Assembly: GCA_947500445.1 (NCBI GenBank)
Contig: CANMSB010000020.1
Span: 23,444 to 87,443 of the forward strand
Direction: 5' to 3'
Origin: an uncultured Flavobacteriaceae bacterium
GTDB lineage: Bacteria > Bacteroidota > Bacteroidia > Flavobacteriales > Flavobacteriaceae
Length of the DNA: 64,000 nucleotides
Part shown: piece after piece, positions 1 to 9,471 of the stretch
Layout of the letters: every line of letters begins with the position of its first letter
How positions within the stretch are numbered: position 1 is the stretch's first letter
Position numbers and translations under genes: made by a program
The notes under the pieces: generated by a model
What the model was told of the DNA's origin: nothing
The model's input: the letters and a program-made list of their open reading frames with translations, nothing else
Database searches by the model: none

Positions 1-1
1 T

Positions 2-3000
2 TTCGCGAATTTGGGTACCGGGGTACTTGCATCTGCAGGACCGACCACGTTAATATCCAACTTTCCGAACGCACCGGTGCCGGACGTTTTTTTTCCGATA
101 GCATTGGCAAATTCCCTAGCGGGAGAAGACCTTGCTCCGGATGAAGAATTTGATCTGGTAGTGAATATCGGGAACGGTATTCCTTGGTATTTCGGTACCG
201 ATGGAAATACTCCTGCCGGACAGTTCGACTTTGTTACCGTAGCGCTTCATGAAGCAGGCCACGGTCTTGGTTTTATCGACGGCGGAAACGTAAATAACTC
301 TACCGGGGTAGGAAACATCAATGGAGGGGGCAATCCTTTCATTTTTGACACCTTTATTGTAGATGGTGACGGAAATTCCGTTTTGGACCTTCCCAACCCT
401 TCTACGGAACTGGGCGATTTCTTGACCAGCGGTGACGTTTTTGTAAACGGACAGTTTGCAATAGAGGCGTTGAACGGCGTTTCTCCGGAGCTTTTTGCTC
501 CCGACCCGTTCCAAGGCGGCTCCAGTATCGCTCACTGGGACGAGGCTGCCTTCCCTGCGGGGGACATCAATTCCTTGATGAGCCCACAGGTAGGTGCTTC
601 CGAATCCAACTTCGATATCGGACCCATCACTAGGGGCCATTTCCGCGATATGGGATGGGTACTTGCTGCACAAGCACCCGTAATTGCTTCGCCAACGGTT
701 TTTACCGAAGAATTGAACGTTGGGGAGGTTGTTACCAGAGAGGTAACGGTTACCAACAGTTCCGAAAATCCAGTTTCTATCGCCTTTTTGGCGCCGGCCA
801 CCGCGTATGAGCTTATCGAAAGCGTTACTCCAGAAACATTGGAAGTTCCTGCAGGAGGTTCATCGGTGATTACAGTAACCCTTAATACGACAGGTGTTGC
901 CAAAGGATCATACGAAGAGACCGTTGATTTTGACATTATCGGTTTTGACGGAATCTTGGATATCGATTTCAATATTCGGGTCCTTGATGGAACCGAAGCA
1001 CCATCGATTGCCGTTAATCCGTTCTCGTTTGAGGAGGTTGTTGAACAGTTAAAAATCGTTACTAGGGAACTGACCATAGAAAATGTTGGTGATGCCGATC
1101 TTACTTATCAGATATCCCTTAATAACGAAGAGCAGGTAACTTTTGATAGTAGAGTTGCACAAACGACATCCGCTATTCAAGCCAACGGTTTCCAACAAGT
1201 ATCTTCCTCGGCTTTGTCGTCCGATAAGGGATTAGCCTCTTCGTTACGTGCGGAAGGTCCTTTGAACAAGGTGATTTCCAGTTTGTACGCTACCGGTTTT
1301 GAAGATTTTACCGTAGGAGATTTGAACGGTCAAGGTGGATGGTCCACGCAACCTGCAAACTTTTTTACCATTACGGATGCAAACGCCTTTGAAGGTGGAT
1401 TGCACACAAGGGGTACTACAGATGGCTCGGCGACAACGGCTTTGGCCTTTTCACCGCTCATCACCCCGGGCAACGAGCCCTTTATGGTGGCTACTGCCCA
1501 GGTCAACCTTCAAGGTTCCGGGTCTAGCTTTGAGATCATACCACAATCACCAGCTGCAGGATCTGTAATAACAAGAGTACGTTTTAATGGCGATGGTACC
1601 GTAGATATCCTTGACGGAAATACTGGTGGTTTTACTCCCATAAACGTAACGGTTCCAACAGGATACTTTGAAGTGCGTATCGTTGTGGACAAGGACGATT
1701 TCGCCACACAGGTATATTTTGACGATGCCTTGGTGTTTTCAGGACTTGGTTTTGCCGGAATCATCGAGCAGGTAGTATTGCTTTCAGATAACGTTGCTGC
1801 AGGTTCCACTTTTGATGTGGACAATGTAGAGGTTGTCGATGGTGATGAAAACGCCTTCTTTTTAACCGTATCGCCAACGGCCGGAACGGTAGTAGATGGT
1901 GACGATGCCACCTTGCAGGTGAAGTTCGATGCCCGTACTTTGGAACCGGGCGTATACAATGCTACTATAAACATTAGCAGTAACGACACGGAGAACCCCA
2001 CTATAGATGTACCGGTTACCCTTACCGTAGTATCACCACCATCAATTGTAATCGCTCCGGATACTTTGAGCGAATCGGTTGATGTAACGGTTGATGTACC
2101 AGCTGTTAAAACCGCTACGTTCACCATTACTAACGAAGGGGACACCGCTTTGGACTTTGCTGCAGGAATTGGGGCAACGGTTTTCAACGCGCCCGATACC
2201 GGAGAAACCGAACAGGCCATTGCAGCTTTGGACCTACGAAAGTACGGTCTCGGCAGCTCCAACGGAGGTACCCTTCAAGCGGCAGGAATCAAAAAAGGAT
2301 TGCAGCTTTCAAGAGCGCAACAACAACTTGCGAACTCCACGGTTTTCATCGATTCTATTTTCTATGATACCGGTGTCAACGTTGCCGACGATTTTGTTGG
2401 CTTGAATGACGGTGTTCCCGTAGCTATCGGTGTTAAGTTCGATGCGGAAACAGAGTTTACCTTAAACGCTGTTCGAAACGCATACCGTACCGAAGCGCTT
2501 ACCGAAGCAACTATTATTTTGGAAATCTATAGAGGAGGAGCTACGCCGGATGCCGGTGAGTTGCTTACTTCCCAAGTGATTACCCAAACCAGTGAAGAAG
2601 GTATTTTCTTGGAAGAGGTTTTGGAAGAGTCACAGACTTTCGCCGCTGGCGAATCGTTTTGGATCGTACACAAATACCCGGAGGGAATCGACTTTCCACA
2701 AGGATCGTTCAATACGGACAGTGTTCGCCCCGACACCTACTTTTTCAGTAGTGATGGAGGTGAATCCTACACCAACTTGGACAATTTTGCCTTTTTGACC
2801 AGGGCGTTGAGCGGAGGAGGAGATTCCTATATTACGCTAAGCCCATCAAGAGGCAGTGTTGCCTCAGGCGAGTCTGTGGAAGTAGAGGTCGTTTTCGATG
2901 GCTCTGAATTGGCCAACGGTATTTTTGAGACCGATATCCTTGTCAGCAGCAATGACCCCATAACACCGACCGCTATAGTGGCGACCACTTTTGAGGTTTC

Positions 3001-5725
3001 CGGTCAAGTTAGTGGCATCGATGTTTCCGAAGAATTATTGTTGTTCAACGATGTATTTATCGGCAACAGTAAGCAAGAGACGTTTACCATTACCAATACA
3101 GGGCTAGCCCAATTGAACGTTTCGGAAATTGCCTCCGACAATGAAGATTTTGTCGTTGAGCCGTCATCTGCGGTGATCAATGCCGGTGAGGAGTTGGAAG
3201 TAACGGTTACTTTCGCACCTACCACAACGGGTAACGTCAATGGTATCATTTCGATAACCAGTGATGCAACCGATGCTACGGATGCCATTGAAGTGATCGT
3301 GAACGGAATTGGAGTGAACCCTCCAAAAGCGTTCTTAGATCCTCAAGAGCTTTTTGTTACTACCGATCGCGGTACCACCGTAACAAAAGAGGTTGTTTTG
3401 AGAAATGACGGTAGTGCACCGTTAACCTATTCGTTCCCTGACCTTGCTTTGGCGAGAGCACTTGCACGGCCAGATGTTCAGTTCAATAATACGGAATTGA
3501 TCACGTTCGAGAATACGACCGCCAAGCCTCAAAAAGGATTTAAGGATTCTAGGGTAGGCCATCAAGTACGATACAGTGTTGGAACGGATACAAAATTCGG
3601 ATACAGCTGGATCGATAGTGATGAGGAAGGCGGACCGGTATATGCCGCTTTTGATATCCGTGATATCGGTACCGACCTTACGGAATTCGTTGGGGCGGAC
3701 GGAACGGTAGAAATTACCCTTCCTTACTCCATCAATTATTATGGAACCAGCTATGAGAGTTTGTTCGTAAATGCAAACGGTTTTGTGTCTTTTGAGGCAC
3801 CGACCACACCTTTCACTTTTCTGAACGAACAAATTCCTGTTGCCGATGGGGTAAACAATGTTATCGCTCCAATGTGGGTGGATATTGAGCCACAAAACGG
3901 CGGTAGTGTACATATTGCTACTTTTGCCGATGCGGCAGTGGTACAATGGTCCGATGCACCGATCTTTTTAGGTGTTGAAGGCGAAGCGGTAACGTTCAAA
4001 GTAGTCCTCTTCACCGATGGTAGCATCGAGTTCTTGTACGACGACGTTGACGGAGCTTCTTTTAACGACCTTGGTACCGTAGGTATCGAGAACGCTGCGG
4101 GTGACGATGGTGCTCAGGTGGCTTTCAACACACCTTACATCAAGGACGGTTTGGCAGTACGTTTTGTGCGTCCGCAAGTACCTACCATCGACTTTATCAG
4201 TGACGTTACCCCATTATCGGGTGTCGTAGCCGCAGGTGGTTCCAAAACCATAAATGTAACCTTGGACGCCACAACGTTGGAGCCAGGTACCTATATGGAT
4301 GAATTGACCGTTTCGAGCAACGCTCCGGACAAGCAATTCAGTACTACCGCTATCGAACTTACGGTAGTGGATGTTCCAGAAGTAGTAAGCTTGACGTTGA
4401 TCAATGCCGATACCGACGAACCTATTGCAGTAATCAACGATGGGGATACCATCGATTTCCGAATTTACGATACCGCTAATTTCAATGTGGAAGCCAATAT
4501 TGGTGACTTGGCACCGAGAAGTGTCGTTTTTGATTTCAATGGAGTAGAACGTTTCCGAAGAGAGAACGAAGCACCATACGCCCTTGGCGGAGACCGAAGA
4601 GGCGATTTCAGAAGAGTCGACTTTATCGATGGTGTGAATACCATTACGGCTACGCCATATACCGCAAGAGGCGGTAGGGGTGATGCAGGTATCGCGAAAA
4701 CGGTCACTTTTGAAATTATCGGAGGTGTATTGCCGGAAGTAGAAAGCTTTACGCTGATCAATGCCGATACCAATGAAGCGATCGGTCCTTTGAACGATGG
4801 CGATGTATTGGACGTGAGCACTTTTGACACCGCTAACTTTAGCGTAGTGGCCAATGTAGGTGCCCTCGAAGCAGGCAGTGTAGTCTTTGATTACAATGGT
4901 GTTGCGGAGTTTAGAAAGCAGAACAAAGTTCCGTATTCCCTCGGAGGAGGCAGAGATGGGAATTTCCGTAAAGTACCTTTCGAGTTAGGTGCCAACACGA
5001 TTACCGCTACTCCGTATACCAAAAGGGGTGGTAGAGGTGATGCTGGAACCGCGAACACCATCAGTTTTGAAGTGGTAAGTCCGGACGCTCCTGAAATTGG
5101 GAGACTTGTTTTGGTCAATGCCGATACAAACGAAGAAATCGGCGCCATCGGTGACGGTGACGTATTGGATTTGAGCCAGTATCCGACAACGGGTCTGAGC
5201 ATTATCGCAGAAACTGAAGGTGAAGGCGTTGGAAGTGTGCTTTTCGACTTTAACGGTATCAGAGGATATCAAACCGAAAATGCCGCACCATATGCCTTGA
5301 ACGGTGATCGTCGTGGTAGGTATAAGCCTACGTTCTTTGCTCCTGGTGTAAACGTGCTTACGGCAAGATTATACACGGAAAAAAGAGGTGGCGGTCTTCT
5401 GACCGATGAAATTACCATTTCATTTGAAGTATTACCGGTAACCAATGCCGCTTCCAAGGAAATCAATGCCAGTGCGGCAAAGGTATATCCTAACCCAGTG
5501 GTCGATGTTGCTAATTTTGATATGAGCGATTCCGGACAACAAGTACTGAACGGTACCTTGTTCAACCTTTTGGGTCAGCTGGTAATGCCTACTTTCGATT
5601 TTGAGGTGAACGATCGCGGAAACGCGTTCTTGGATATGACGAACCTTTCACAGGGCACGTACATCCTTAGGTTGACCAACGATCAGGGAGAGATTGTATC
5701 ACAGGTAAAAGTACTGAAGCAATAA
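2..5725 (+). CDS. Secreted multidomain metalloprotease-like protein, T9SS type A sorting domain (5' truncated by window)
   Basis: The reading frame is open to the left edge, so the N-terminus and signal peptide lie outside the window. About 1904 residues are visible. Counting from the TTG at position 11, the first 220 residues form a metallopeptidase-like domain with LHEAGHGLGFID (H80, E81, H84, G87, D90), a HExxHxxGxxD zinc motif. Then come several choice-of-anchor/HYDIN-like beta-sandwich repeats (phrases like 'TFTITNTG' and 'VSSNDP'), a LamG-like segment around residues 430-620, and three 119-residue repeats starting with 'LINADT'. The C-terminal 80 residues ('VYPNPVVD...LSQGTYILRL') are a T9SS type A sorting domain. 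It is followed by a strong terminator. The export route is well supported; proteolytic activity and substrate are inferred. Adhesive or structural roles remain possible. Confidence 0.85.
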   Translation, partial: FANLGTGVLASAGPTTLISNFPNAPVPDVFFPIALANSLAGEDLAPDEEFDLVVNIGNGIPWYFGTDGNTPAGQFDFVTVALHEAGHGLGFIDGGNVNNSTGVGNINGGGNPFIFDTFIVDGDGNSVLDLPNPSTELGDFLTSGDVFVNGQFAIEALNGVSPELFAPDPFQGGSSIAHWDEAAFPAGDINSLMSPQVGASESNFDIGPITRGHFRDMGWVLAAQAPVIASPTVFTEELNVGEVVTREVTVTNSSENPVSIAFLAPATAYELIESVTPETLEVPAGGSSVITVTLNTTGVAKGSYEETVDFDIIGFDGILDIDFNIRVLDGTEAPSIAVNPFSFEEVVEQLKIVTRELTIENVGDADLTYQISLNNEEQVTFDSRVAQTTSAIQANGFQQVSSSALSSDKGLASSLRAEGPLNKVISSLYATGFEDFTVGDLNGQGGWSTQPANFFTITDANAFEGGLHTRGTTDGSATTALAFSPLITPGNEPFMVATAQVNLQGSGSSFEIIPQSPAAGSVITRVRFNGDGTVDILDGNTGGFTPINVTVPTGYFEVRIVVDKDDFATQVYFDDALVFSGLGFAGIIEQVVLLSDNVAAGSTFDVDNVEVVDGDENAFFLTVSPTAGTVVDGDDATLQVKFDARTLEPGVYNATINISSNDTENPTIDVPVTLTVVSPPSIVIAPDTLSESVDVTVDVPAVKTATFTITNEGDTALDFAAGIGATVFNAPDTGETEQAIAALDLRKYGLGSSNGGTLQAAGIKKGLQLSRAQQQLANSTVFIDSIFYDTGVNVADDFVGLNDGVPVAIGVKFDAETEFTLNAVRNAYRTEALTEATIILEIYRGGATPDAGELLTSQVITQTSEEGIFLEEVLEESQTFAAGESFWIVHKYPEGIDFPQGSFNTDSVRPDTYFFSSDGGESYTNLDNFAFLTRALSGGGDSYITLSPSRGSVASGESVEVEVVFDGSELANGIFETDILVSSNDPITPTAIVATTFEVSGQVSGIDVSEELLLFNDVFIGNSKQETFTITNTGLAQLNVSEIASDNEDFVVEPSSAVINAGEELEVTVTFAPTTTGNVNGIISITSDATDATDAIEVIVNGIGVNPPKAFLDPQELFVTTDRGTTVTKEVVLRNDGSAPLTYSFPDLALARALARPDVQFNNTELITFENTTAKPQKGFKDSRVGHQVRYSVGTDTKFGYSWIDSDEEGGPVYAAFDIRDIGTDLTEFVGADGTVEITLPYSINYYGTSYESLFVNANGFVSFEAPTTPFTFLNEQIPVADGVNNVIAPMWVDIEPQNGGSVHIATFADAAVVQWSDAPIFLGVEGEAVTFKVVLFTDGSIEFLYDDVDGASFNDLGTVGIENAAGDDGAQVAFNTPYIKDGLAVRFVRPQVPTIDFISDVTPLSGVVAAGGSKTINVTLDATTLEPGTYMDELTVSSNAPDKQFSTTAIELTVVDVPEVVSLTLINADTDEPIAVINDGDTIDFRIYDTANFNVEANIGDLAPRSVVFDFNGVERFRRENEAPYALGGDRRGDFRRVDFIDGVNTITATPYTARGGRGDAGIAKTVTFEIIGGVLPEVESFTLINADTNEAIGPLNDGDVLDVSTFDTANFSVVANVGALEAGSVVFDYNGVAEFRKQNKVPYSLGGGRDGNFRKVPFELGANTITATPYTKRGGRGDAGTANTISFEVVSPDAPEIGRLVLVNADTNEEIGAIGDGDVLDLSQYPTTGLSIIAETEGEGVGSVLFDFNGIRGYQTENAAPYALNGDRRGRYKPTFFAPGVNVLTARLYTEKRGGGLLTDEITISFEVLPVTNAASKEINASAAKVYPNPVVDVANFDMSDSGQQVLNGTLFNLLGQLVMPTFDFEVNDRGNAFLDMTNLSQGTYILRLTNDQGEIVSQVKVLKQ
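4377..5445 (+). repeat. Three in-frame 119-residue repeats in the metalloprotease-like gene
   Basis: Three consecutive segments begin 'VVSLTLINADTDE', 'VESFTLINADTNE' and 'IGRLVLVNADTNE' at about 4380, 4737 and 5092, a period near 357 bp. Each continues with a 'VFDFNG' core, an 'APYALGGDRRG'-like loop and 'NTITATPYT'. The third copy is the most diverged. They sit immediately before the sorting domain and look like a stalk or binding module; I do not recognise a named family. Confidence 0.75.
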
Positions 5726-5753
5726 GCTAACAGGTACCTTTACTTTTAAGGTA

Positions 5754-5787
5754 AAAGGCCGCTCAGGTAACTGGGCGGCCTTTTTTT
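5754..5787 (+). terminator. Rho-independent terminator
   Basis: GGCCGCTCAG, a GTAA loop and CTGGGCGGCC form a 10-bp stem with one G-T pair, followed by seven T. It lies 30 bp after the stop of the metalloprotease-like gene. Confidence 0.9.
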
Positions 5788-6175
5788 GTGCTGTAAAGTT
5801 ACAGTGGTGTAACCCGCTTTATGCATTAGAAAATCTATTACAGCTTCCAGCTACTTCAAACTATGGTGCTACGCTACATTTTTAAATGTAACCGTAGCGG
5901 TGCTATGCTTACATTCATAAAATGTCATATTTTATCGCAGCTAAAAGCTTCATTACGAAGTTCTAATGCATAATCCGGGTTTAAGGCTATGGCTTGAAAA
6001 ATAAAGATCAGAATAGGACAAGTAGCGACAACTATGGGCAACCCCCTTTCCGGCAATACCCATATTTTTCGGTCGTGTAATACCGAGGACCGCTTTGGTG
6101 TTTTTTTAAGCCCTGTATCGTCCAGGCCTACTAAAAATAGACCCAATACGAATCCTACGAACAAAACGATGACAA
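5788..6175. other. Gene-free region between the metalloprotease-like and amidohydrolase-like genes
   Basis: After the terminator this stretch holds the 155-bp palindrome and about 200 bp of unassigned sequence leading to the next gene. A weak hydrophobic antisense frame crosses it at 5925-6203 but overlaps the start of the next gene and is not credible. No clear promoter motif was seen. Confidence 0.6.
5819..5973. repeat. 155-bp imperfect palindrome with 13-bp perfect ends (MITE-like)
   Basis: TTATGCATTAGAA at 5819-5831 is exactly inverted as TTCTAATGCATAA at 5961-5973. Similarity continues inward: CAGCTTCCAGCT pairs with the AGCTAAAAGCTT side, and CTATGGTGCTACGCTACATTT pairs with AAATGTAACCGTAGCGGTGCTATG around a centre near 5883. 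The whole stretch could fold as one hairpin in RNA or single-stranded DNA. No transposase and no clear target-site duplication are visible. Confidence 0.6.
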
Positions 6176-7411
6176 ATGGATTTGAATACAATAACGGCCA
6201 CAATATTTAAGAAGAATACCATAATCTTATTGGTCGTAAATACTTTTCTTTTTGCCCCGGAAAGTACCAATGCCCAAAGGAATTATATCCCCGGTAAGGA
6301 GTACTCCGACGATACCGGGTATGTGTCCTATCATGCTGGGAACTTGCCCATAATCTTGTCAGCGCCACATGGAGGCAGATTACGTCCTCGAGGACTTCCG
6401 GACAGAAACTGTGATGGTTGTAAATATGTAAACGACGCCTATTCCCGAACCATAACCCTTGCGATTTACGATGAGTTCGTTAAACGGACCGGGATGTATC
6501 CGCATATGATTACAAATAAATTGCATCGTTCAAAATTCGATGCGAATAGGGAAAAGCGCGATGCCGCCGATGGAAATAAAAGGGTCGAACAGGCCTGGTT
6601 CGGATATCATGATTTTATAAACGAGGCGAAAGACGAGATGGTATTACGGTTTGGAAAAGGACTGTTTTTGGACATGCATGGCCACGCGCACAGCATACAG
6701 CGTATAGAATTCGCTTATGCCCTGACCGCTCAGGAGCTAAGACGCTCCAATGCCCGGTTGAACGAAAATGCAATCGTTGGTAAAAGTAGTATCCGTTCTC
6801 TGGCCGGGAGAAACCGACGGGGATATGCCCACTCGGAACTCATCCGGGGAGAAAAAAGCTTGGGAACTTTGCTTTCGAACAGTGGATTCCCATCCGTTCC
6901 CAGTTCAAATGACCCAGCGCCAAGTGTTGGGGAACCATATTTTAATGGCGGTTACAACACTAGACGACATGGTTCCGGAACAAACAATAGGACCATAGAT
7001 GCCATTCAGGTAGAGCTGAACCAAGGTATTCGGTTCAATGAAAATGCTCGTAAAGCCTTTGTAACCTCCTTTACCACTTCGCTGATCTCCTATATCGACC
7101 ATCATTACGGAAACGTTTTTCCACCGTCCGTGGTCAATCTTAAAACGGACATATCGGAGACCGATTCCCTTTACGCCACAGCAACATCCATAGCAAGCTT
7201 ATATCCGCAACCGGCAAAGGATTACTTTAATATTAAGAGCAATGAAAAGGAAATGGATGTAAGGGTGTTCGATGTCTTAGGAAATGTAGTGCATGAAGCT
7301 ACCTGGTCGGGAGCTGACGTTGCAGTAGATTTTTTATCGAGCGGTCTGTATTTGGTCCAGCTAAAGAAGGGAGAAACGCTTATTGGTACGGTCAAACTCT
7401 TAAAATATTGA
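6176..7411 (+). CDS. Secreted N-formylglutamate amidohydrolase-like protein with T9SS type A sorting domain
   Basis: 411 residues. The N-terminus has a signal peptide ending near 'ESTNAQ' (residue 34). The body resembles the N-formylglutamate amidohydrolase (FGase) superfamily: 'LSAPHGG' (H65), 'NKLHRSKFDANR' (112-125) and 'FLDMHGHAH' (D166, H168, H170), all likely zinc or catalytic residues, with 'IQVELNQGIR' later. The last 80 residues ('YPQPAKDYFNI...LSSGLYLVQLKKG') are a T9SS type A sorting domain. Cytoplasmic HutG-type enzymes act in histidine breakdown; an exported relative probably acts on another amide or peptide, so the substrate is unknown. ATG at 6176 is the first start giving a complete signal peptide. 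It is monocistronic by context. Confidence 0.75.
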   Translation: MDLNTITATIFKKNTIILLVVNTFLFAPESTNAQRNYIPGKEYSDDTGYVSYHAGNLPIILSAPHGGRLRPRGLPDRNCDGCKYVNDAYSRTITLAIYDEFVKRTGMYPHMITNKLHRSKFDANREKRDAADGNKRVEQAWFGYHDFINEAKDEMVLRFGKGLFLDMHGHAHSIQRIEFAYALTAQELRRSNARLNENAIVGKSSIRSLAGRNRRGYAHSELIRGEKSLGTLLSNSGFPSVPSSNDPAPSVGEPYFNGGYNTRRHGSGTNNRTIDAIQVELNQGIRFNENARKAFVTSFTTSLISYIDHHYGNVFPPSVVNLKTDISETDSLYATATSIASLYPQPAKDYFNIKSNEKEMDVRVFDVLGNVVHEATWSGADVAVDFLSSGLYLVQLKKGETLIGTVKLLKY

Positions 7412-7521
7412 CACTGGGCGTATACTTTTCATAGTCTTTTGATACCTTAACGGTACTATGGTGGCCATTCCGTTCCACTTGTCTTTTTAGACGGTGTAGC
7501 AAGCCAAACAAAAAAAAGGGT

Positions 7522-9459
7522 TCATTCCATTTTTAGAATAATAAATTCGGACCTTCTGTTGAGATCATGTTGGCGATCGGAGCATTTGGTATTATTATCA
7601 CAGTCGTTCATTAGTTGTTTCTCCCCATACCCTATGGCACTCTCCAGTCGTTCCGCTGCAATCCCCTGTTTTATTAGAAACTCGCGTGTTGCTTTGGCCC
7701 TACGGTCAGATAGCTTTTCATTGTACGTGTCGTTCCCTCTTGAATCGGTATGCGATTCGATTTTAATGACCATGTTTGGGTATTCGTTCATTACAAATAC
7801 CACTTTGTTGAGTTCGCTTGCTGCCGATTTGGTAATGTAAGATTCGTCAAAATCAAAAAAGATGATTCCTATTTTAATTTTGAGTAATCCGTTTTCTTCT
7901 ACTATAAGTTCATTTCTCTTTTTAAGCCCAAGTGGTAAGTTGTTCGTAAAACCATTTTGTGTCGGACTTGCAAATACTTTTGAACTGTGGTCAAATCCTT
8001 CTTTTGTAACCTTTACCGTGTATTTTTGGTCACACTTTAACTTAAGGTCAAAATCATAGTCCCCACTTTGGTCAGTTGTGGTCTCGTCCAGTTTGTTACC
8101 TTCTTCGTCAACAACCGTAACTTTTGCATTGGGTATCGGTAGGCCGTTTTGCTCGTTTACTATTTTTCCGACCAAATCTTGTTCACAAACGGGCTCAAAA
8201 CGCTGAAAGGAGTAGATGTCATCGTCGCCTGTTCCACCTTCCCGGTTCGAGGAAAAATAGCCGCGTTGGGTCCTTTCATTGACGATATAGGCAAAATCAT
8301 CTAGTCTACTGTTTAATGGTCTGCCGACATTTACGGGATTTGAGAATTGATTATCGGGATATACGCTTTCAAAAACATCCAGGCCTCCTAGCCCCAGATG
8401 CCCGTCGGAAGCGAAATATAGTTTATTCGTTGTAAGAAACGGAAACATTTCCCTGCCACTGGTGTTTATCTTCGGCCCTAGGTTTTTAGGGGTTGAATAG
8501 TTGCCATCTTCTAAAATGTCAACAACAAAAATATCGGTACTTCCAATTGATCCTGGCATATCGGACACAAAATACAATTGCTTACCATCCGGGCTAATTG
8601 CGGGCTGCCCCACCGAGTAATTCTCACTGTTAAAAGGTACTTCCGTAATATTTCCCCATGTTTCGTTTTCGAGGTCCGCTTTATACAACTTTAAGTGGTT
8701 TATTCCGTTGTCGTCTTTGCCCAACGTTTTTTCGGAATAGTTGTTCCTGGTAAAATACATTGTTTTACCGTCCGGTGTAAATGCAACGATGGCTTCGTGG
8801 TATTTACTGTTTATCGTTTTCGAAAAAATGGCTACGTTTTTGAAGTCCGTCCCATTTTCCAAGGTGTCGGCAACAAACAGGTTTAGGAACGGCTGTTCGT
8901 TCCATTTGTAGATCCGGGTCCTAAATTTCAGTGTGTCGCGGCTGGAGGCGAAAACGACCCTCTCCTTATAAAACATAGCTCCAAAATCGGCAACCTTCGT
9001 GTTCATTGGCAAGTGGGTAATATAAAACTGGGGTTGTTGGGTTAACAAGTAGTCCATTTTTTTATCATTTTTCCGTAGTTGCTCTACGTCAAATGATTTA
9101 TCCTTCATTTTTCCTTCGTATACTTTCATCAAACCTTTGGCAAGATTGTATTCTCCAATACCTTTCAAAGCGTGTATATATCGAAACGCATATGTAGGGG
9201 ATAGATTTTGTTCATATTTTGAAAACAAAGTGCCATACCATTTGCTTGCATTTTTCATGTCGGTATTAAAATAGTAAGCATCGCCAATTCGCTGTAGGGC
9301 CTCTTGGGAATCATCTCCTCTTGCTATGATACCTTCGTATTGCTCCGCAGCTTTTACATACCAAAGGGATTCAAAATTTTTGTCGGCACTTTTGTACTTC
9401 TCCTGGGCCGAACCCAAAAGAGTACATAAAAAGATACTATAAATAAGAAATTTTTTCAT
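7522..9459 (-). CDS. OmpA-family outer-membrane protein with TPR, PD40 and carboxypeptidase-regulatory-like domains
   Basis: 645 residues. Signal peptide of about 18 residues, TPR-like helices (20-130), a PD40/WD40-like beta-propeller around 160-400 ('FTPDGKTMYFTRNNYSE', 'AISPDGKQLYFVSD'), a CarboxypepD_reg-like beta-sandwich ('DLVGKIVNEQNGLPIPNAKV') near 420-500, and a C-terminal OmpA peptidoglycan-binding domain ('FFDFDESYI', 'ESHTDSRGNDTYNEKLSDRRA'). It lies 12 bp downstream of porP/sprF and the giant type B gene on the same strand, so the three probably form one operon. Such OmpA/PD40 proteins recur beside PorP/SprF genes in Bacteroidota and probably anchor the surface complex to peptidoglycan; that role is inferred. 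Confidence 0.88.
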   Translation of the reverse strand: MKKFLIYSIFLCTLLGSAQEKYKSADKNFESLWYVKAAEQYEGIIARGDDSQEALQRIGDAYYFNTDMKNASKWYGTLFSKYEQNLSPTYAFRYIHALKGIGEYNLAKGLMKVYEGKMKDKSFDVEQLRKNDKKMDYLLTQQPQFYITHLPMNTKVADFGAMFYKERVVFASSRDTLKFRTRIYKWNEQPFLNLFVADTLENGTDFKNVAIFSKTINSKYHEAIVAFTPDGKTMYFTRNNYSEKTLGKDDNGINHLKLYKADLENETWGNITEVPFNSENYSVGQPAISPDGKQLYFVSDMPGSIGSTDIFVVDILEDGNYSTPKNLGPKINTSGREMFPFLTTNKLYFASDGHLGLGGLDVFESVYPDNQFSNPVNVGRPLNSRLDDFAYIVNERTQRGYFSSNREGGTGDDDIYSFQRFEPVCEQDLVGKIVNEQNGLPIPNAKVTVVDEEGNKLDETTTDQSGDYDFDLKLKCDQKYTVKVTKEGFDHSSKVFASPTQNGFTNNLPLGLKKRNELIVEENGLLKIKIGIIFFDFDESYITKSAASELNKVVFVMNEYPNMVIKIESHTDSRGNDTYNEKLSDRRAKATREFLIKQGIAAERLESAIGYGEKQLMNDCDNNTKCSDRQHDLNRRSEFIILKME

Positions 9460-9471
9460 GGTTGGGTGGTA

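Noticed and set aside
5925..6203. Hydrophobic 92-codon minus-strand frame
   Set aside because: It overlaps the signal-peptide start of the amidohydrolase-like gene and the palindrome, and has no recognisable similarity.
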